In this document: positions 1-11,220 of the stretch, piece by piece | How the letters are laid out: each line of letters opens with the position of its first letter | Numbering within the stretch: the first letter of the stretch is position 1 | Source of the DNA: Peptostreptococcaceae bacterium | GTDB lineage: Bacteria; Bacillota; Clostridia; Peptostreptococcales; Acidaminobacteraceae | Length of the DNA stretch: 64,000 bases | Reading direction: 5' to 3' | Assembly: GCA_027064135.1 (NCBI GenBank) | Contig: JAMOQG010000019.1 | Coordinates: 1-64,000 of the forward strand | Notes under the pieces: model-generated | The model's input: only the letters and a program-made list of their open reading frames with translations | Told to the model about the DNA's origin: nothing | Databases searched by the model: none | Made by a program: the position numbers and the translations under genes

Positions 1-125
1 TGGTCAATCCTTTAAATTATTATCTAAGAAATGTTGGAATATAAATTGTAGAGCCGTATACGAGACCCGTATGTACGGTTCAATGAGAGGGAGGTAATTC
101 TTAGCAATTGCTTCTCTACTCTATT
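1..125 (+). mobile_element. 3' end of a group II intron (domain V, domain VI, 3' boundary); upstream part and any intron-encoded protein lie outside the window
   Basis: GAGCCGTATACGAGACCCGTATGTACGGTTC (51-81) folds as a domain V hairpin (GAGCCGTA/TACGGTTC); followed by a domain VI-like GAGAGGGAGGTAATTC...CAATTGCTTCTCTACTCTAT. Confidence 0.85.
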
Positions 126-197
126 AAAAAATATATTATTATAATTTTGAAAATTTATATAAACGATGATATAATTTGTGACGGAAGGTGATAGGAT

Positions 198-1562
198 ATG
201 TTAACGGGTATAATTTTAGCAGCTGGAAAAGGAACAAGAATGAAATCTAAATATCCAAAAGTTGTTCATAAAGTGGCTGGAAAAGGAATGTTAAATCATG
301 TAATAGATGCAATTGAAGAGGTAAATTGCTTAAATATAAATATTGTAATAGGTCATGGAAGAGAAATTGTAAAAAAATCCGTATATAAAAATGTCAATTT
401 TGTAGTTCAAGATAAACAATTAGGTACGGGCCATGCTGTAATGGTTTGTGATGAATATATACCTGAGGAAGGTAATGTCTTAATATTATATGGTGATACA
501 CCTCTTTTGAAAGGCGAGACATTAAATAAATTATTAAATTATCATAGCGAAGAAGAAAATTCTATTACTGTATTAACAGCATTGTTTAATAATCCTTTTG
601 GTTATGGAAGAATTGTTAAAGATGAAAATGGAAATCTGTTAAAAATAGTTGAACAGAAAGATGCAAATAATAAAGAAATAGAAATTAAAGAAATTAATTC
701 TGGGATTTATTTAGTTAATGCAAAACTATTAAAAGAGAGTTTAAAAAAATTAAATAATAAGAATAGTCAAAATGAATATTATTTAACTGATATAGTTGAA
801 ATTTTAAAAAATGAAAACGAAAAAATTGGTACATATATAATCGAAGATAATAATGAAATACTTGGAGTGAATTCTAGGAAGCAATTACTAGAAGTAGAAG
901 AAATATTTAAGGAAAGAATTTTTGATAAGCATATGGAAAATGGAGTTACAATTACAGATTCATCTGTTTATATAGGTAAAGATGTTAAAATTGGAATGGA
1001 TACGGTTATATTAACTGGAGCATATATTGTTGGTAATAGTGTAATTGGTGATGATTGTATAATTGGTCCGAATTGTAGAATTGAAAATTCAATAATAAAA
1101 GATTTTGTTGAAGTTAGAGATTCCACAGTTATAGATAGCGAAGTTGATAACTTATCAAAAATTGGCCCTTATGCATATTTAAGACCAAATTCAAAAATTG
1201 GTAAAAATGTAAAAATTGGTGATTTTGTAGAAGTTAAAAATTCTTTAGTTGGAGACGGATCAAAAGTTTCGCATTTATCGTATATTGGTGATGGTGAAAT
1301 TGGTAAAAATGTTAACATTGGTTGTGGTGTTGTTTTTGTTAATTATAATGGAAGAGACAAAAATCGTACAATTGTTAAAGATAATGCTTTTGTAGGTTGC
1401 AATTCAAATTTAGTGGCTCCGGTGACAATTGAAGAAAATGCTTATGTTGCTGCAGGATCAACTATTACTGAATTGGTACCAAACGGAGCATTAGCAATTG
1501 CTAGACAAAGGCAATTAAATAAATTAAGTTGGGTAAATGAAAAAGGACTATTAAAAAAATAG
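198..1562 (+). CDS. glmU: Bifunctional UDP-N-acetylglucosamine pyrophosphorylase / glucosamine-1-phosphate N-acetyltransferase
   Basis: LAAGKGTRMKSKYPKVVHKVAGK nucleotidyltransferase motif; C-terminal left-handed beta-helix hexapeptides; synteny with prs-pth-mfd. Confidence 0.97.
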   Translation: MLTGIILAAGKGTRMKSKYPKVVHKVAGKGMLNHVIDAIEEVNCLNINIVIGHGREIVKKSVYKNVNFVVQDKQLGTGHAVMVCDEYIPEEGNVLILYGDTPLLKGETLNKLLNYHSEEENSITVLTALFNNPFGYGRIVKDENGNLLKIVEQKDANNKEIEIKEINSGIYLVNAKLLKESLKKLNNKNSQNEYYLTDIVEILKNENEKIGTYIIEDNNEILGVNSRKQLLEVEEIFKERIFDKHMENGVTITDSSVYIGKDVKIGMDTVILTGAYIVGNSVIGDDCIIGPNCRIENSIIKDFVEVRDSTVIDSEVDNLSKIGPYAYLRPNSKIGKNVKIGDFVEVKNSLVGDGSKVSHLSYIGDGEIGKNVNIGCGVVFVNYNGRDKNRTIVKDNAFVGCNSNLVAPVTIEENAYVAAGSTITELVPNGALAIARQRQLNKLSWVNEKGLLKK

Positions 1563-1577
1563 TATTTAGGAGGATGT

Positions 1578-2525
1578 ATGCATACAAAAGGTCAAAAAAT
1601 TAAAGTTTTTGCTGGGAACTCTAATGTAAGGCTTGCAAGAAAAGTTTGTAATCAACTGGGTTTGGAATTAGGTGATAATAATGTTTCTACATTTAGTGAT
1701 GGTGAAATATCGGTAAATATTAATGAAACTGTAAGAGGTAGAGATGTGTATATTATTCAATCTGTAGCTCCACCAAAAGTAAATACAAATTTAATGGAAT
1801 TGTTAATTATGATTGATGCATTAAAAAGAGCTTCTGCTGGTAGAATTACTGCAGTAATTCCATATTATGGATATGCTAGACAGGATAGAAAAGCTAAGGC
1901 TAGAGATCCGATTAGTGCAAAATTAATTGCTAATTTAATTACTGAAGCTGGTGCTGATAGAATGTTAACGATGGATTTGCATGCTCCACAGATTCAAGGA
2001 TATTTTGATATTCCTGTAGATCATTTAATTGGAGTTCCAATTTTGACTGAGTATTTTACAAGAAAAAAACTTGAAAATTTAGTACTTGTTTCACCAGATT
2101 TAGGTTCAGTAACAAGAACAAGAAATTTTGCCGAAAGATTAGGTGTACCTTTAGCAATTATTGATAAAAGAAGACCTAAAGCAAATGAAGTTGAAGTAAT
2201 GAATGTAATTGGTGATATTGAAGGCAAAAATGTATTGTTAGTTGACGATATGATTGACACAGCTGGAACAATTACTAGTGGTGCAAATGCATTAAAAGAC
2301 TTGGGTGCAAAAAGAGTTTTTGCTTGCTGTACACATGGCGTTTTTTCGGGTCCTGCATTTGAAAGAATTGAAAATTCAGTTATTGAAGAGTTAGTTACAT
2401 TAGATACAATATATAATCCTAAAATAAGTAAGGTTGATAAAATTACATCGTTATCTGTTGCTCCTATATTTGCTGAAGCAATTAAGAGAATTTATAGTAA
2501 TGAGTCGATTAGTGTATTATTTTAA
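1578..2525 (+). CDS. prs: Ribose-phosphate pyrophosphokinase
   Basis: [58 protein letters not shown] motifs. Confidence 0.97.
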   Translation: MHTKGQKIKVFAGNSNVRLARKVCNQLGLELGDNNVSTFSDGEISVNINETVRGRDVYIIQSVAPPKVNTNLMELLIMIDALKRASAGRITAVIPYYGYARQDRKAKARDPISAKLIANLITEAGADRMLTMDLHAPQIQGYFDIPVDHLIGVPILTEYFTRKKLENLVLVSPDLGSVTRTRNFAERLGVPLAIIDKRRPKANEVEVMNVIGDIEGKNVLLVDDMIDTAGTITSGANALKDLGAKRVFACCTHGVFSGPAFERIENSVIEELVTLDTIYNPKISKVDKITSLSVAPIFAEAIKRIYSNESISVLF

Positions 2526-2541
2526 CCTAACAATATGTATA

Positions 2542-2574
2542 AATTGAGTCTAAGTTTTACTTAGACTTTTTTTG
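2542..2574 (+). terminator. Rho-independent terminator after prs
   Basis: GAGTCTAAGTTTTACTTAGACTTTTTTT hairpin plus T-tract. Confidence 0.8.
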
Positions 2575-2606
2575 ATGAAGATTTAAGAAAAAGGAAAAGG
2601 TGTAAG

Positions 2607-3164
2607 ATGTTTGTTATTATTGGATTGGGAAATCCGGGAAGAGAATATGAGAATACAAGACATAATATTGGTTTTAATGTTATCAATGTACTTGCTTCAG
2701 AGTATTCAGTGAAAATTAATAAAATTAAACATAAATCGTTGATAGGGACTTTTTTTGTTGATGGTGAAAAGGTAATGCTAGTTAAACCACAAACTTATAT
2801 GAATAATAGTGGCGAAGCTGTTAGAGAAATTATTAATTATTATGATGTGCCATTAGAAAATGTAATTGTTGTTTATGATGATGTCGATACAAAAATTGGA
2901 AGCATTAGAATTAGAAGAAAAGGTTCTGGTGGAAGTCATAATGGAATGAATAATATTATTTATTTATTAAACTCAGACGATATTCCAAGGCTTAGATTTG
3001 GGATAGAAAGAAGTGAGACCGTTCCATTAAGAGATTATGTTTTAAGTAATTTTGATAAGAAAAATATAGAGGAAATAAATGATACTATTAGAAGAAGCGT
3101 AAAAGCTTTAAAGACTTTTATTACTGATGGGTTAGATAAAGCAATGAATGATTATAACGGTTAG
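2607..3164 (+). CDS. pth: Peptidyl-tRNA hydrolase
   Basis: IIGLGNPGREYENTRHNIGF; KPQTYMNNSGEAV; GSGGSHNGMNNI. Confidence 0.97.
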   Translation: MFVIIGLGNPGREYENTRHNIGFNVINVLASEYSVKINKIKHKSLIGTFFVDGEKVMLVKPQTYMNNSGEAVREIINYYDVPLENVIVVYDDVDTKIGSIRIRRKGSGGSHNGMNNIIYLLNSDDIPRLRFGIERSETVPLRDYVLSNFDKKNIEEINDTIRRSVKALKTFITDGLDKAMNDYNG

Positions 3165-3173
3165 GTTGATAAA

Positions 3174-6100
3174 ATGAAAACACTATTTAATAATATTTTT
3201 AAAAATAATGATAGATATGATTATTTTAACGAATTAATAAATAAAAAGAAAGATGTGCTTTTAGATGGTCTTAATGATCAATCAAGAGCTATAGTTTTAT
3301 ATGAAAGTTTTATTATGCATAACAGAGATATGGTTGTTGTAGTAAAAGATGAAAAGACAGCTATTGAATTGGTGGATGAATTAAAATCATTTACGGATGA
3401 AGTTGTTTATTTTCCAACAAAGGATATTGTTTTTTTTGATTCATATGCACATTCAAATGAATTAAGAGATAATAGAATAAATGTCTTAAATTTGATAAAA
3501 TCCGAAAAAAAACATATTGTTGTTACAGTAATTAACAGTCTTCTTATTAAAATGATTGATAAAGATATATGGTATGATAAATATGAAGTCATTAATATGG
3601 ATTCAATTATTAATTTAGAAGAATTTGAAAATAAACTTATTAAATTGGGATATGAAAGAAATAATATGGTTCAATTTAAAGGTAGTTTTAGTATCCGTGG
3701 TGGAATAGTTGATATTTTTCCGATTATAAGTGATTCGCCTTATAGGATTGAATTATTTGGTGATGAAGTCGATTCAATAAGAAAATTTGATATAAGTACT
3801 CAAAGAACAATTTTTGAAGTAGAGGAATTCGAATTTGGTCCATGTAGAGAAATTGTTTTAGATGATATACTTAAAAAAAGATTAGTCGATAAATTATTAG
3901 ATGCAATTGAAAATAAAAGTGTAAAAGAAAATCAGCTTGAAATTTATAGAAAATATGTTGAGATGCTTAATGAAAATATTTATATTGATGGACTTAATAA
4001 CTATTTTTCATTGATTTATAATAATTCAAATAATTTTTTAGAATATTTTGATAATCCGCTTGTTACCATATTATCGCCTAATATTATTAGTGAAAAAATT
4101 AATTTCTTTATTAGTGATGTAAATGAACGGTTTAGTACGTATTTAAAAAGTAAAGAAGTATTAAGTGAACAATATGATGTGTTATTTTCATTTTTAGAAT
4201 TCAAGAAACTTATTAGTAATAATCAAGTAATATTATTTGATGATTTAAAAAAGAAACTTTTTGATTTTAACTATGATAATAGCGTTAGTTTTCCAACTAG
4301 GGAAACACCTAGATATTTTAAAAAATTGACTGAATTTGTGATAGATATTAAAATGTTTAAAAATAAAGGGTATAAAATAGTAGTTATTCTGGAAAATATG
4401 GAGAAGATAAATTCATTAAAATCTTTTTTAATTGAAAATGAAATATATCCTAAAATAAATTCTAAAAATATAAAAAGTGGAGAAATTGTTATTACCCAGG
4501 GCATTGTGAAAGACGGGTATATTTTAGATGCATTAAAAACAGTGGTTGTAACTGAAAATGAGTTATACGGTGTTAGAAAATTCAAAAAAAATAAATTTAG
4601 GACTGATAAATCAAAAATAATTAAAACTTATGAGGAATTATCAGTGGGTGATTTAGTCGTTCATGAAGAACATGGTATTGGGAAATTTGTTGGCGTATTT
4701 AAATTAAATATTATGAATAATGATAATGATTATTTAAAAATAAATTATGCAAGTTCTGGAGTTTTATATGTCCCTGTTAATCAAATGGATATAATTCAAA
4801 AATATATTGGAAAGAAAAAAGAAACAACAAAATTAAGTAATTTAAATAGTGATGTTTGGAAGAAAAAGAAAGCAAAAGTTAAAAAAGCAATTTCAGAGAT
4901 GACTGATGAATTAATTGAATTGTATTCAAAACGTAAGAAAGCAAAAGGTTTTCAATTTGATAAAGATTCTTCGTGGCAAAAAGAATTTGAAGATTTATTT
5001 CCGTATAAAGAAACTGATGATCAATTGAGCTGTACTGAAGATATAAAAAAAGATATGGAAAAGAGTCAACCTATGGAAAGACTTCTTTGTGGTGATGTTG
5101 GATACGGTAAAACTGAAGTTGCTATAAGAGCTATATTTAAAGCTGTTGATAATGGTAAGCAAGTTGTTTTTTTAGTTCCAACTACTATTTTAGCTCAACA
5201 ACATTATAAAAATTTAAAAGAAAGATTTTCTAAATATCCTATTAATATTGAGGTTTTAAGTAGATTTAAAACAAAAAAAGAACAAGATGATATTGTAAAA
5301 AGATTAAAAATCGGATTAGTTGATATAGTTATTGGGACTCATAGAGTTTTATCAAAGGATGTTAAATATAATAATTTAGGATTACTTGTAATTGATGAAG
5401 AACAGAGATTTGGAGTGAAAGACAAGGAAAAAATTAAATTTATTAAAGAAAATGTGGATATATTGACATTGACAGCAACACCAATACCTAGAACTCTTCA
5501 TATGTCTTTAATAGGAATTAGAGATATGTCAGTTATTGAAGATCCACCTGAAAATAGATATCCAGTTCAAACTTATGTAACTGAATTTGATGAAGTGTTA
5601 GTTAGGGAAGCAATCTTAAGAGAAGCAGCAAGAGAAGGACAAGTCTATTTTGTTCATAATAGAGTAAAAGATATTGAAGAATTTAGTTTAAAGATTCAAA
5701 AACTTGTGCCAAATTTAAGAATAAGGTATGCACATGGACAAATGAGTAGTAGAAAATTAGAAAAGATTATGATAGATTTTTTAAATTATGAATTTGATGT
5801 TTTGATTTCTACAACAATTATAGAAACGGGTCTTGATATTCCACGAGTAAATACAATTTTGATAAATGATGCAGATAATTTTGGGTTGTCTCAATTGTAT
5901 CAACTTCGAGGAAGAGTTGGCAGATCTAATAAAATTGCATATGCATATTTGCTTTATAAAGAAAAAAAAGTGTTGTCAGAGGTAGCGGAAAAAAGATTGA
6001 AAGCTATTAAGAATTTTACAGAACTAGGCGCTGGTTTTAAAATTGCAATGCGTGATTTAGAAATTCGTGGTGCAGGTAACCTTTTAGGTGCAAGTCAGCA

Positions 6101-6650
6101 TGGTGAAATGGAATCAATAGGATATGAATTATATACAAAATTATTAGAAGAAAGTGTAAAAAAAGCAAGAGGAGAAAAAGTCGATTATAAAATTGATACT
6201 AATATTAATTTAAAAATCAATGCATTTATTCCTGATAGTTATATTTCTAATTCTAATTTTAAATTAGAGATGTATAAAAAGGTATCTGTTATTCAATCAG
6301 AAGATGATGTTTTTGATATTCAAGATGAGTTTATTGATAGATTTGGTGATATACCGACTGAAGTTGAATCACTTATTGATATATCATTAATGAAATCAAT
6401 GTTAGAAAAACTTTGTATTTGCGATATGGTTGATAAAAATAATAGAATAGGGTTTTCTTTTACTGATGATGGAACATTTAACTTAGATGTTTTATCGAGT
6501 TTGGTAAAAAATTATAAAAGAAAGATTAGAATACCGGATCAGTTAAAGCCTTATTTTGAATATTATTTTAGTAATAAAATTGTTACAGAAAAAGAAAAAT
6601 TACAAGAGATTAACAATGTCATTAAAAAGGTTTATAAAGAATTTATTTAA
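3174..6650 (+). CDS. mfd: Transcription-repair coupling factor
   Basis: 1158 aa; GDVGYGKTEVAIRAIFKA, DEEQRFGVKDKEKIK helicase motifs, CarD-like RID (VVHEEHGIGKFVGV). Confidence 0.97.
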   Translation: MKTLFNNIFKNNDRYDYFNELINKKKDVLLDGLNDQSRAIVLYESFIMHNRDMVVVVKDEKTAIELVDELKSFTDEVVYFPTKDIVFFDSYAHSNELRDNRINVLNLIKSEKKHIVVTVINSLLIKMIDKDIWYDKYEVINMDSIINLEEFENKLIKLGYERNNMVQFKGSFSIRGGIVDIFPIISDSPYRIELFGDEVDSIRKFDISTQRTIFEVEEFEFGPCREIVLDDILKKRLVDKLLDAIENKSVKENQLEIYRKYVEMLNENIYIDGLNNYFSLIYNNSNNFLEYFDNPLVTILSPNIISEKINFFISDVNERFSTYLKSKEVLSEQYDVLFSFLEFKKLISNNQVILFDDLKKKLFDFNYDNSVSFPTRETPRYFKKLTEFVIDIKMFKNKGYKIVVILENMEKINSLKSFLIENEIYPKINSKNIKSGEIVITQGIVKDGYILDALKTVVVTENELYGVRKFKKNKFRTDKSKIIKTYEELSVGDLVVHEEHGIGKFVGVFKLNIMNNDNDYLKINYASSGVLYVPVNQMDIIQKYIGKKKETTKLSNLNSDVWKKKKAKVKKAISEMTDELIELYSKRKKAKGFQFDKDSSWQKEFEDLFPYKETDDQLSCTEDIKKDMEKSQPMERLLCGDVGYGKTEVAIRAIFKAVDNGKQVVFLVPTTILAQQHYKNLKERFSKYPINIEVLSRFKTKKEQDDIVKRLKIGLVDIVIGTHRVLSKDVKYNNLGLLVIDEEQRFGVKDKEKIKFIKENVDILTLTATPIPRTLHMSLIGIRDMSVIEDPPENRYPVQTYVTEFDEVLVREAILREAAREGQVYFVHNRVKDIEEFSLKIQKLVPNLRIRYAHGQMSSRKLEKIMIDFLNYEFDVLISTTIIETGLDIPRVNTILINDADNFGLSQLYQLRGRVGRSNKIAYAYLLYKEKKVLSEVAEKRLKAIKNFTELGAGFKIAMRDLEIRGAGNLLGASQHGEMESIGYELYTKLLEESVKKARGEKVDYKIDTNINLKINAFIPDSYISNSNFKLEMYKKVSVIQSEDDVFDIQDEFIDRFGDIPTEVESLIDISLMKSMLEKLCICDMVDKNNRIGFSFTDDGTFNLDVLSSLVKNYKRKIRIPDQLKPYFEYYFSNKIVTEKEKLQEINNVIKKVYKEFI

Positions 6651-6702
6651 TGATATAATAAGTTTTGCTTGATAATGATGAATATAAAATAGGAGTGGTA
6701 AA

Positions 6703-7731
6703 ATGAATTTCAAAAAAATGATGGTAGTTGTTTTAATAGTGATATCAATATTTGCAATAGGATGTTCAAGTAGTGAGCCAACAAATGAAGAGAAAGATGT
6801 TAATACTGAAAGTAATGATATAGTTGTGCCAGAAGGTTCTGTTGCAAGAATAGATAAAACTTTTATAACAGAAGAAGAATATAATAAAAATATTGCTCTT
6901 GTAAAATATGTTTATGAGAAAAACTATGGAGCGGATGTATGGGAGCAAGATTATAATGGAAGAAAAATTGGTTCCATTGCTGAAGAGCAGACTTTAGATA
7001 AACTTGTAAGAGTTCAACTGATTAAAAATTATGTGAATGAAAATTCTGATTATGTAATTGATAACGAAGAAACTACGAAAGCTTTAGAGTCGTTTAAAGA
7101 AGAAATTAGTAATGATGAAGAAAGAAAGACATATTATTCTGATAATGGTATAAATGATGAGTTTGTAGTGAAACAAATTGAAGATGCTATGGTTTTACAA
7201 GAATTTCAAGATATTTTAAAAAATGAAATTGAAAAAGATACTGCTTTCTTAGAAGAGCGATATAAAAATTATGTTGTAAAAGTTGATGCAAGTCATATTT
7301 TAGTAGATGATGAAGCACAATTAAAAGTAGTTCAAGAAAAGCTTAAAGCGGGAGAAGATTTTGCTGAAGTAGCTAAAGAATATTCGAAAGATCCAGGATC
7401 TGCAACAAATGGAGGAGAACTTGGTTATTTTGATAGAAATAAAATGGTTCCTGAATTTGAAGAAGCAGCTTTTAATTTAGAAATTGGTGAAATGAGTGAA
7501 CCAGTTCAAACTCAATTTGGATATCATATTATTAAATTAAACGATAAGAAAACTGTTGCAGATTTAATTAATGATAAAGAAAGTGAAGAAAGTATTAAGA
7601 ATTATAAAGATCAAATTGTTATGAGTGCTATTCAAAATAAATATACTGAGAAAATTGAGACTTTAATAGCTAATGCTGAAATTGAAAAATATAAAGAATT
7701 TAATGAAGCTACTGAAACTGAAAATAACTAA
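6703..7731 (+). CDS. Peptidylprolyl isomerase lipoprotein (PrsA/SurA-like, parvulin domain)
   Basis: Lipobox FAIGCSSSE; parvulin [13 protein letters not shown]...[21 protein letters not shown]. Confidence 0.92.
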   Translation: MNFKKMMVVVLIVISIFAIGCSSSEPTNEEKDVNTESNDIVVPEGSVARIDKTFITEEEYNKNIALVKYVYEKNYGADVWEQDYNGRKIGSIAEEQTLDKLVRVQLIKNYVNENSDYVIDNEETTKALESFKEEISNDEERKTYYSDNGINDEFVVKQIEDAMVLQEFQDILKNEIEKDTAFLEERYKNYVVKVDASHILVDDEAQLKVVQEKLKAGEDFAEVAKEYSKDPGSATNGGELGYFDRNKMVPEFEEAAFNLEIGEMSEPVQTQFGYHIIKLNDKKTVADLINDKESEESIKNYKDQIVMSAIQNKYTEKIETLIANAEIEKYKEFNEATETENN

Positions 7732-7748
7732 TAGATAAAGGTGGGAAA

Positions 7749-9341
7749 ATGTCTACAAAAAAAACATTTTTAAGAGGAGCTGCAATTCTAGGAGCTGCAG
7801 GAATTGTTATAAAGATATTAGGAGCAATATTTAGAATACCATTAGGCAATATGCTTGGTGATGAAGGAATGAGTTATTATCAAACGGCTTATCCGATGTA
7901 TTTATTGCTTATTACTATATCTACTGCAGGTTTTCCAACTGCAATTGCTAAAACGATTTCAGAAAAAAGAGCAGTTTCCGATTATGATGGAATCAGAAAA
8001 ATATTTAAAACATCTTTTTATTTGATGACTGTAATGGGATTTATTAGTTTTATAGTTTTATATTTTGGATCTGAAACTATTGTTAAGTTAGTGAAAAACG
8101 ATCCAGAATCTGTATTTGCGATGAAAGCAATGGCGCCAGCATTATTGTTTGTTTCAATGATGTCTGTTTTTAGAGGCTTTTTTCAAGGTCTACAAGATTT
8201 AAAACCATATGCAATTTCTCAAATTGTTGAACAGTTTTTTAGAGTAATAATAGGATTGGGATTAGCGGTTTTATTAATAGATAAAGGTATTGCATACGCT
8301 GCAGCTGGTGCAACATTTGGTGCTGCTGTAGGTGGTTTTTTTGGTTTAATATTCATGGTTATTTATTATTTAAGAAGTAGAAATAATATTTTTGAAGGCG
8401 TAGAGTCTATACATGAAAATGATGAGTCATACGGTGAAGTTTTAAAAAAATTAGTTTTAATATCAATTCCAATCACTATGGGAGCGGCTGTAATTCCTGT
8501 GATGAACATTATTGATCTTGGAATTGTTATGAGAAGATTAAATTCAATAGGAATTATAGACCAGGCAAATGATTTATACGGACAGCTTACAGGATATGCA
8601 AATGCACTAACGAATCTACCAGCAATAATTACTGTTGCGTTTCAGATAAGTTTAGTGCCTGCAATTACAAGTTTGAAAATTACAAATAAAGAACAATTAA
8701 AAACAACAATAGAAACTGCAATTAGAATTTCTTTGATTATCGGATTGCCTGCAGCTGTTGGTCTTGTAACTTTAAGTGAAGGAATAATGATGTTATTGTA
8801 TCCTTCTCAATTAGAAATAGTGAGTTCGGTTTCAAGAATATTAAGTGTTCTTGGTTGGGGAGTAGCTTCACTTGCTGTTTTCCAGATTTCTACTGGAATA
8901 TTACAAGGACTTGATAAGCAAACTTTGCCTGCAAGAAATTTATTTACTGGTGCAATTGCTAAATTAGTATTTAGTTATGTGTTAATTGGGATTCCTGAAA
9001 TAAATATTCTTGGAGCGGCAATATCTACTGTAATAGCATATTCTATTGCGGCGGTATTAAATTTAAAAGATGTATTTAAATATAGTAAAATTAAACCAGA
9101 TTTAAGAAAAATGTTTGTTAAACCTGTAATAGTTGTAGCAATTATGGGGGCTTTAGTAAAGAGTACTTATTATTTTGGCTCAATGTATATTTCTCCACGT
9201 ACAGCAACGCTTGCTGCTGTGCTGGTGGGAGTGGTATCATATACAGTACTTCTTTTTGTTTTTAAAGTAATTGATGATGATGATCTTAAATTGATGCCAT
9301 ATGGAAGTAAATTAAAAAAAATAATGAATTTAATCCATTAA
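7749..9341 (+). CDS. Polysaccharide biosynthesis / lipid II flippase-like MOP family protein (SpoVB/MurJ type)
   Basis: Multi-TM; RGAAILGAAGIVIKILGAIFRIPLGNMLGDEGMSYYQTAYPMY typical of the SpoVB/MATE family. Confidence 0.9.
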   Translation: MSTKKTFLRGAAILGAAGIVIKILGAIFRIPLGNMLGDEGMSYYQTAYPMYLLLITISTAGFPTAIAKTISEKRAVSDYDGIRKIFKTSFYLMTVMGFISFIVLYFGSETIVKLVKNDPESVFAMKAMAPALLFVSMMSVFRGFFQGLQDLKPYAISQIVEQFFRVIIGLGLAVLLIDKGIAYAAAGATFGAAVGGFFGLIFMVIYYLRSRNNIFEGVESIHENDESYGEVLKKLVLISIPITMGAAVIPVMNIIDLGIVMRRLNSIGIIDQANDLYGQLTGYANALTNLPAIITVAFQISLVPAITSLKITNKEQLKTTIETAIRISLIIGLPAAVGLVTLSEGIMMLLYPSQLEIVSSVSRILSVLGWGVASLAVFQISTGILQGLDKQTLPARNLFTGAIAKLVFSYVLIGIPEINILGAAISTVIAYSIAAVLNLKDVFKYSKIKPDLRKMFVKPVIVVAIMGALVKSTYYFGSMYISPRTATLAAVLVGVVSYTVLLFVFKVIDDDDLKLMPYGSKLKKIMNLIH

Positions 9342-9353
9342 GAAGGTGACAAA

Positions 9354-10790
9354 TTGAAAAAAATTATAATTGTTGGAATGGGACCAGGAGCTGAAAAATT
9401 ATTAACATTGGAAGCGAATGAAATACTTGAAAATGCAAAAAAAGTATTTTTCCGTACCATTTCTCATCCGGTGGCTGAAAAATTAATTAGTAATGGTGTC
9501 AGTTTTAAATCGTATGATTCGTTTTATGATAAATACGATGATTTTGATGATTTGCATGAGGCAATTGGAGAAGATTTAATAGCTAATATTAATGAAGGCG
9601 AAGAAGTTATTTATGCAGTTCCTGGAAATCCTTTGATGTATGACGATACAGTAAGATATTTATTTGATATAAAAGATGAAAATTTAGAAATTGAAGTTAT
9701 TTATGGAGCTAGTTTGCATGATGTAGCAATGGCTTCGATAGATATGCCGGTAACTGATGTAATTTCAATTTCAAGCGCTCTTGAAATTAAGAAACATAAT
9801 ATTGATTATAGAAAAGATAATTTAATTATTGGGGTATTTAATCAATATATAGCTTCAAATATAAAAATTGATTTACTTGTAAATTATGATTTAGAACATA
9901 TTGTTTATTTTATTTATGGAGCTAAAACAGAAGAAGAATATATTGAAAAAATTCATTTGGAAGATATCGATCGACTTGATAAATATAACCATTTGACTTG
10001 TATTTTTATTCCTAAGAATAATGATAAGAAAAACTTTTCTGATTTTATAGAAATTATGGACTTTTTGCGTTCTGAGGATGGATGCGCATGGGATAGAAAA
10101 CAAACAAATAAATCTTTAGCAGCTCATACTATTGAAGAGGTATATGAAGTTGTTTCTGCTATAGAAGATGAAGATTATGATCATTTAAAAGAAGAATTAG
10201 GAGATTTATTGTTACAAGTGGTTTTTTATGCTCAGATTAATTCAGAAGAAGGTTATTTTGACATTTACGATGTAATTGATGGTATAGTAAAAAAAATGAT
10301 TAGAAGGCATCCTCACATTTTTTCGGACGCAGAATATGATAATGAAGATGATAATATTCATTGGGAACAGATAAAAAAAGAAGAGTATGATGAAAATTAC
10401 ATTTATGAATCAATGCAAAGAATACCGGCAAAATTACCGTCTTTAATGAAAGCTTATAAAATTCAAGAAAAAGCTGCAAAAGTTGGATTTGATTGGGATT
10501 CTGTTGAAGGGGCGATTGAAAAACTGTTTGAGGAAATTGATGAGTTAATGGAAGTTAAAGATTCAGGTAATGTTAATTTAATAATTGATGAACTCGGCGA
10601 TGTATTGTTTTCAATTGTAAATGTTGCAAGAATTTTACAGGTAAGACCTGAAGTCGCACTAGAAAGTACTAATAAAAAGTTCGTTTCAAGATTTAAAAAA
10701 ATGGAATATTCAAATTCAGCGACTTCTAAAGAGTTTTCCTCACTTTCGCTAAATGAAATGGAAAAATTGTGGGAAAAAGCAAAAAAATAA
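9354..10790 (+). CDS. mazG: Fused tetrapyrrole methylase-like / MazG nucleoside triphosphate pyrophosphohydrolase (YabN-like)
   Basis: N-terminal VGMGPGAEKLLT; C-terminal LRSEDGCAWDRKQTNKSL...EELGDLLLQVVFYAQI and second MazG repeat. Confidence 0.94.
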   Translation: MKKIIIVGMGPGAEKLLTLEANEILENAKKVFFRTISHPVAEKLISNGVSFKSYDSFYDKYDDFDDLHEAIGEDLIANINEGEEVIYAVPGNPLMYDDTVRYLFDIKDENLEIEVIYGASLHDVAMASIDMPVTDVISISSALEIKKHNIDYRKDNLIIGVFNQYIASNIKIDLLVNYDLEHIVYFIYGAKTEEEYIEKIHLEDIDRLDKYNHLTCIFIPKNNDKKNFSDFIEIMDFLRSEDGCAWDRKQTNKSLAAHTIEEVYEVVSAIEDEDYDHLKEELGDLLLQVVFYAQINSEEGYFDIYDVIDGIVKKMIRRHPHIFSDAEYDNEDDNIHWEQIKKEEYDENYIYESMQRIPAKLPSLMKAYKIQEKAAKVGFDWDSVEGAIEKLFEEIDELMEVKDSGNVNLIIDELGDVLFSIVNVARILQVRPEVALESTNKKFVSRFKKMEYSNSATSKEFSSLSLNEMEKLWEKAKK

Positions 10791-10861
10791 AAAAAACCTT
10801 GAAAAACTTCGAAGAAGTCGGTATTATAGGTGTATAGTTGATAATATCAAGGAGGGATACA

Positions 10862-11140
10862 ATGAACAAACCGGAAATAATTGCAAATATATCTGAAAAA
10901 TCAGGTTTATCAAAAAAAGATGCTGAAAAGGCAATGACTGCATTTTTAGAAACTATTGAAGAAGCTTTAATAGCTGAGGAAAAAATTCAATTAGTTGGTT
11001 TTGGATCTTTTGCTGTAAAGCACAGAAAAGCTAGAAAAGGAAGAAATCCTCGTAATCCAGAGCAAGTTATTGAAATACCAGCATCAAAAGCTCCTGTATT
11101 TAAAGCAGGAAAAACTTTAAAAGATAAAGTTAATAAATAA
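10862..11140 (+). CDS. hup: HU family DNA-binding protein
   Basis: MNKPEIIANISEKSGLSKKDAEKAM...GFGSFAVKHRKARKGRNPRNPEQVIEIPASKAPVFKAGK; start set at ATG after AAGGAGG. Confidence 0.95.
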   Translation: MNKPEIIANISEKSGLSKKDAEKAMTAFLETIEEALIAEEKIQLVGFGSFAVKHRKARKGRNPRNPEQVIEIPASKAPVFKAGKTLKDKVNK

Positions 11141-11143
11141 ATT

Positions 11144-11170
11144 AAAGCGGCTTTATAGCTGCTTTTTTAT
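11144..11170 (+). terminator. Rho-independent terminator after hup
   Basis: AAAGCGGCTTTATAGCTGCTTTTTT. Confidence 0.8.
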
Positions 11171-11220
11171 TTCTTTAGTAGAGAACACTCGTGTCTTAAG
11201 ACATGAGATGAATTTATATT

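Noticed and set aside
4271-4585. 104-aa minus-strand ORF inside mfd
   Set aside because: Antisense shadow frame in an AT-rich gene.
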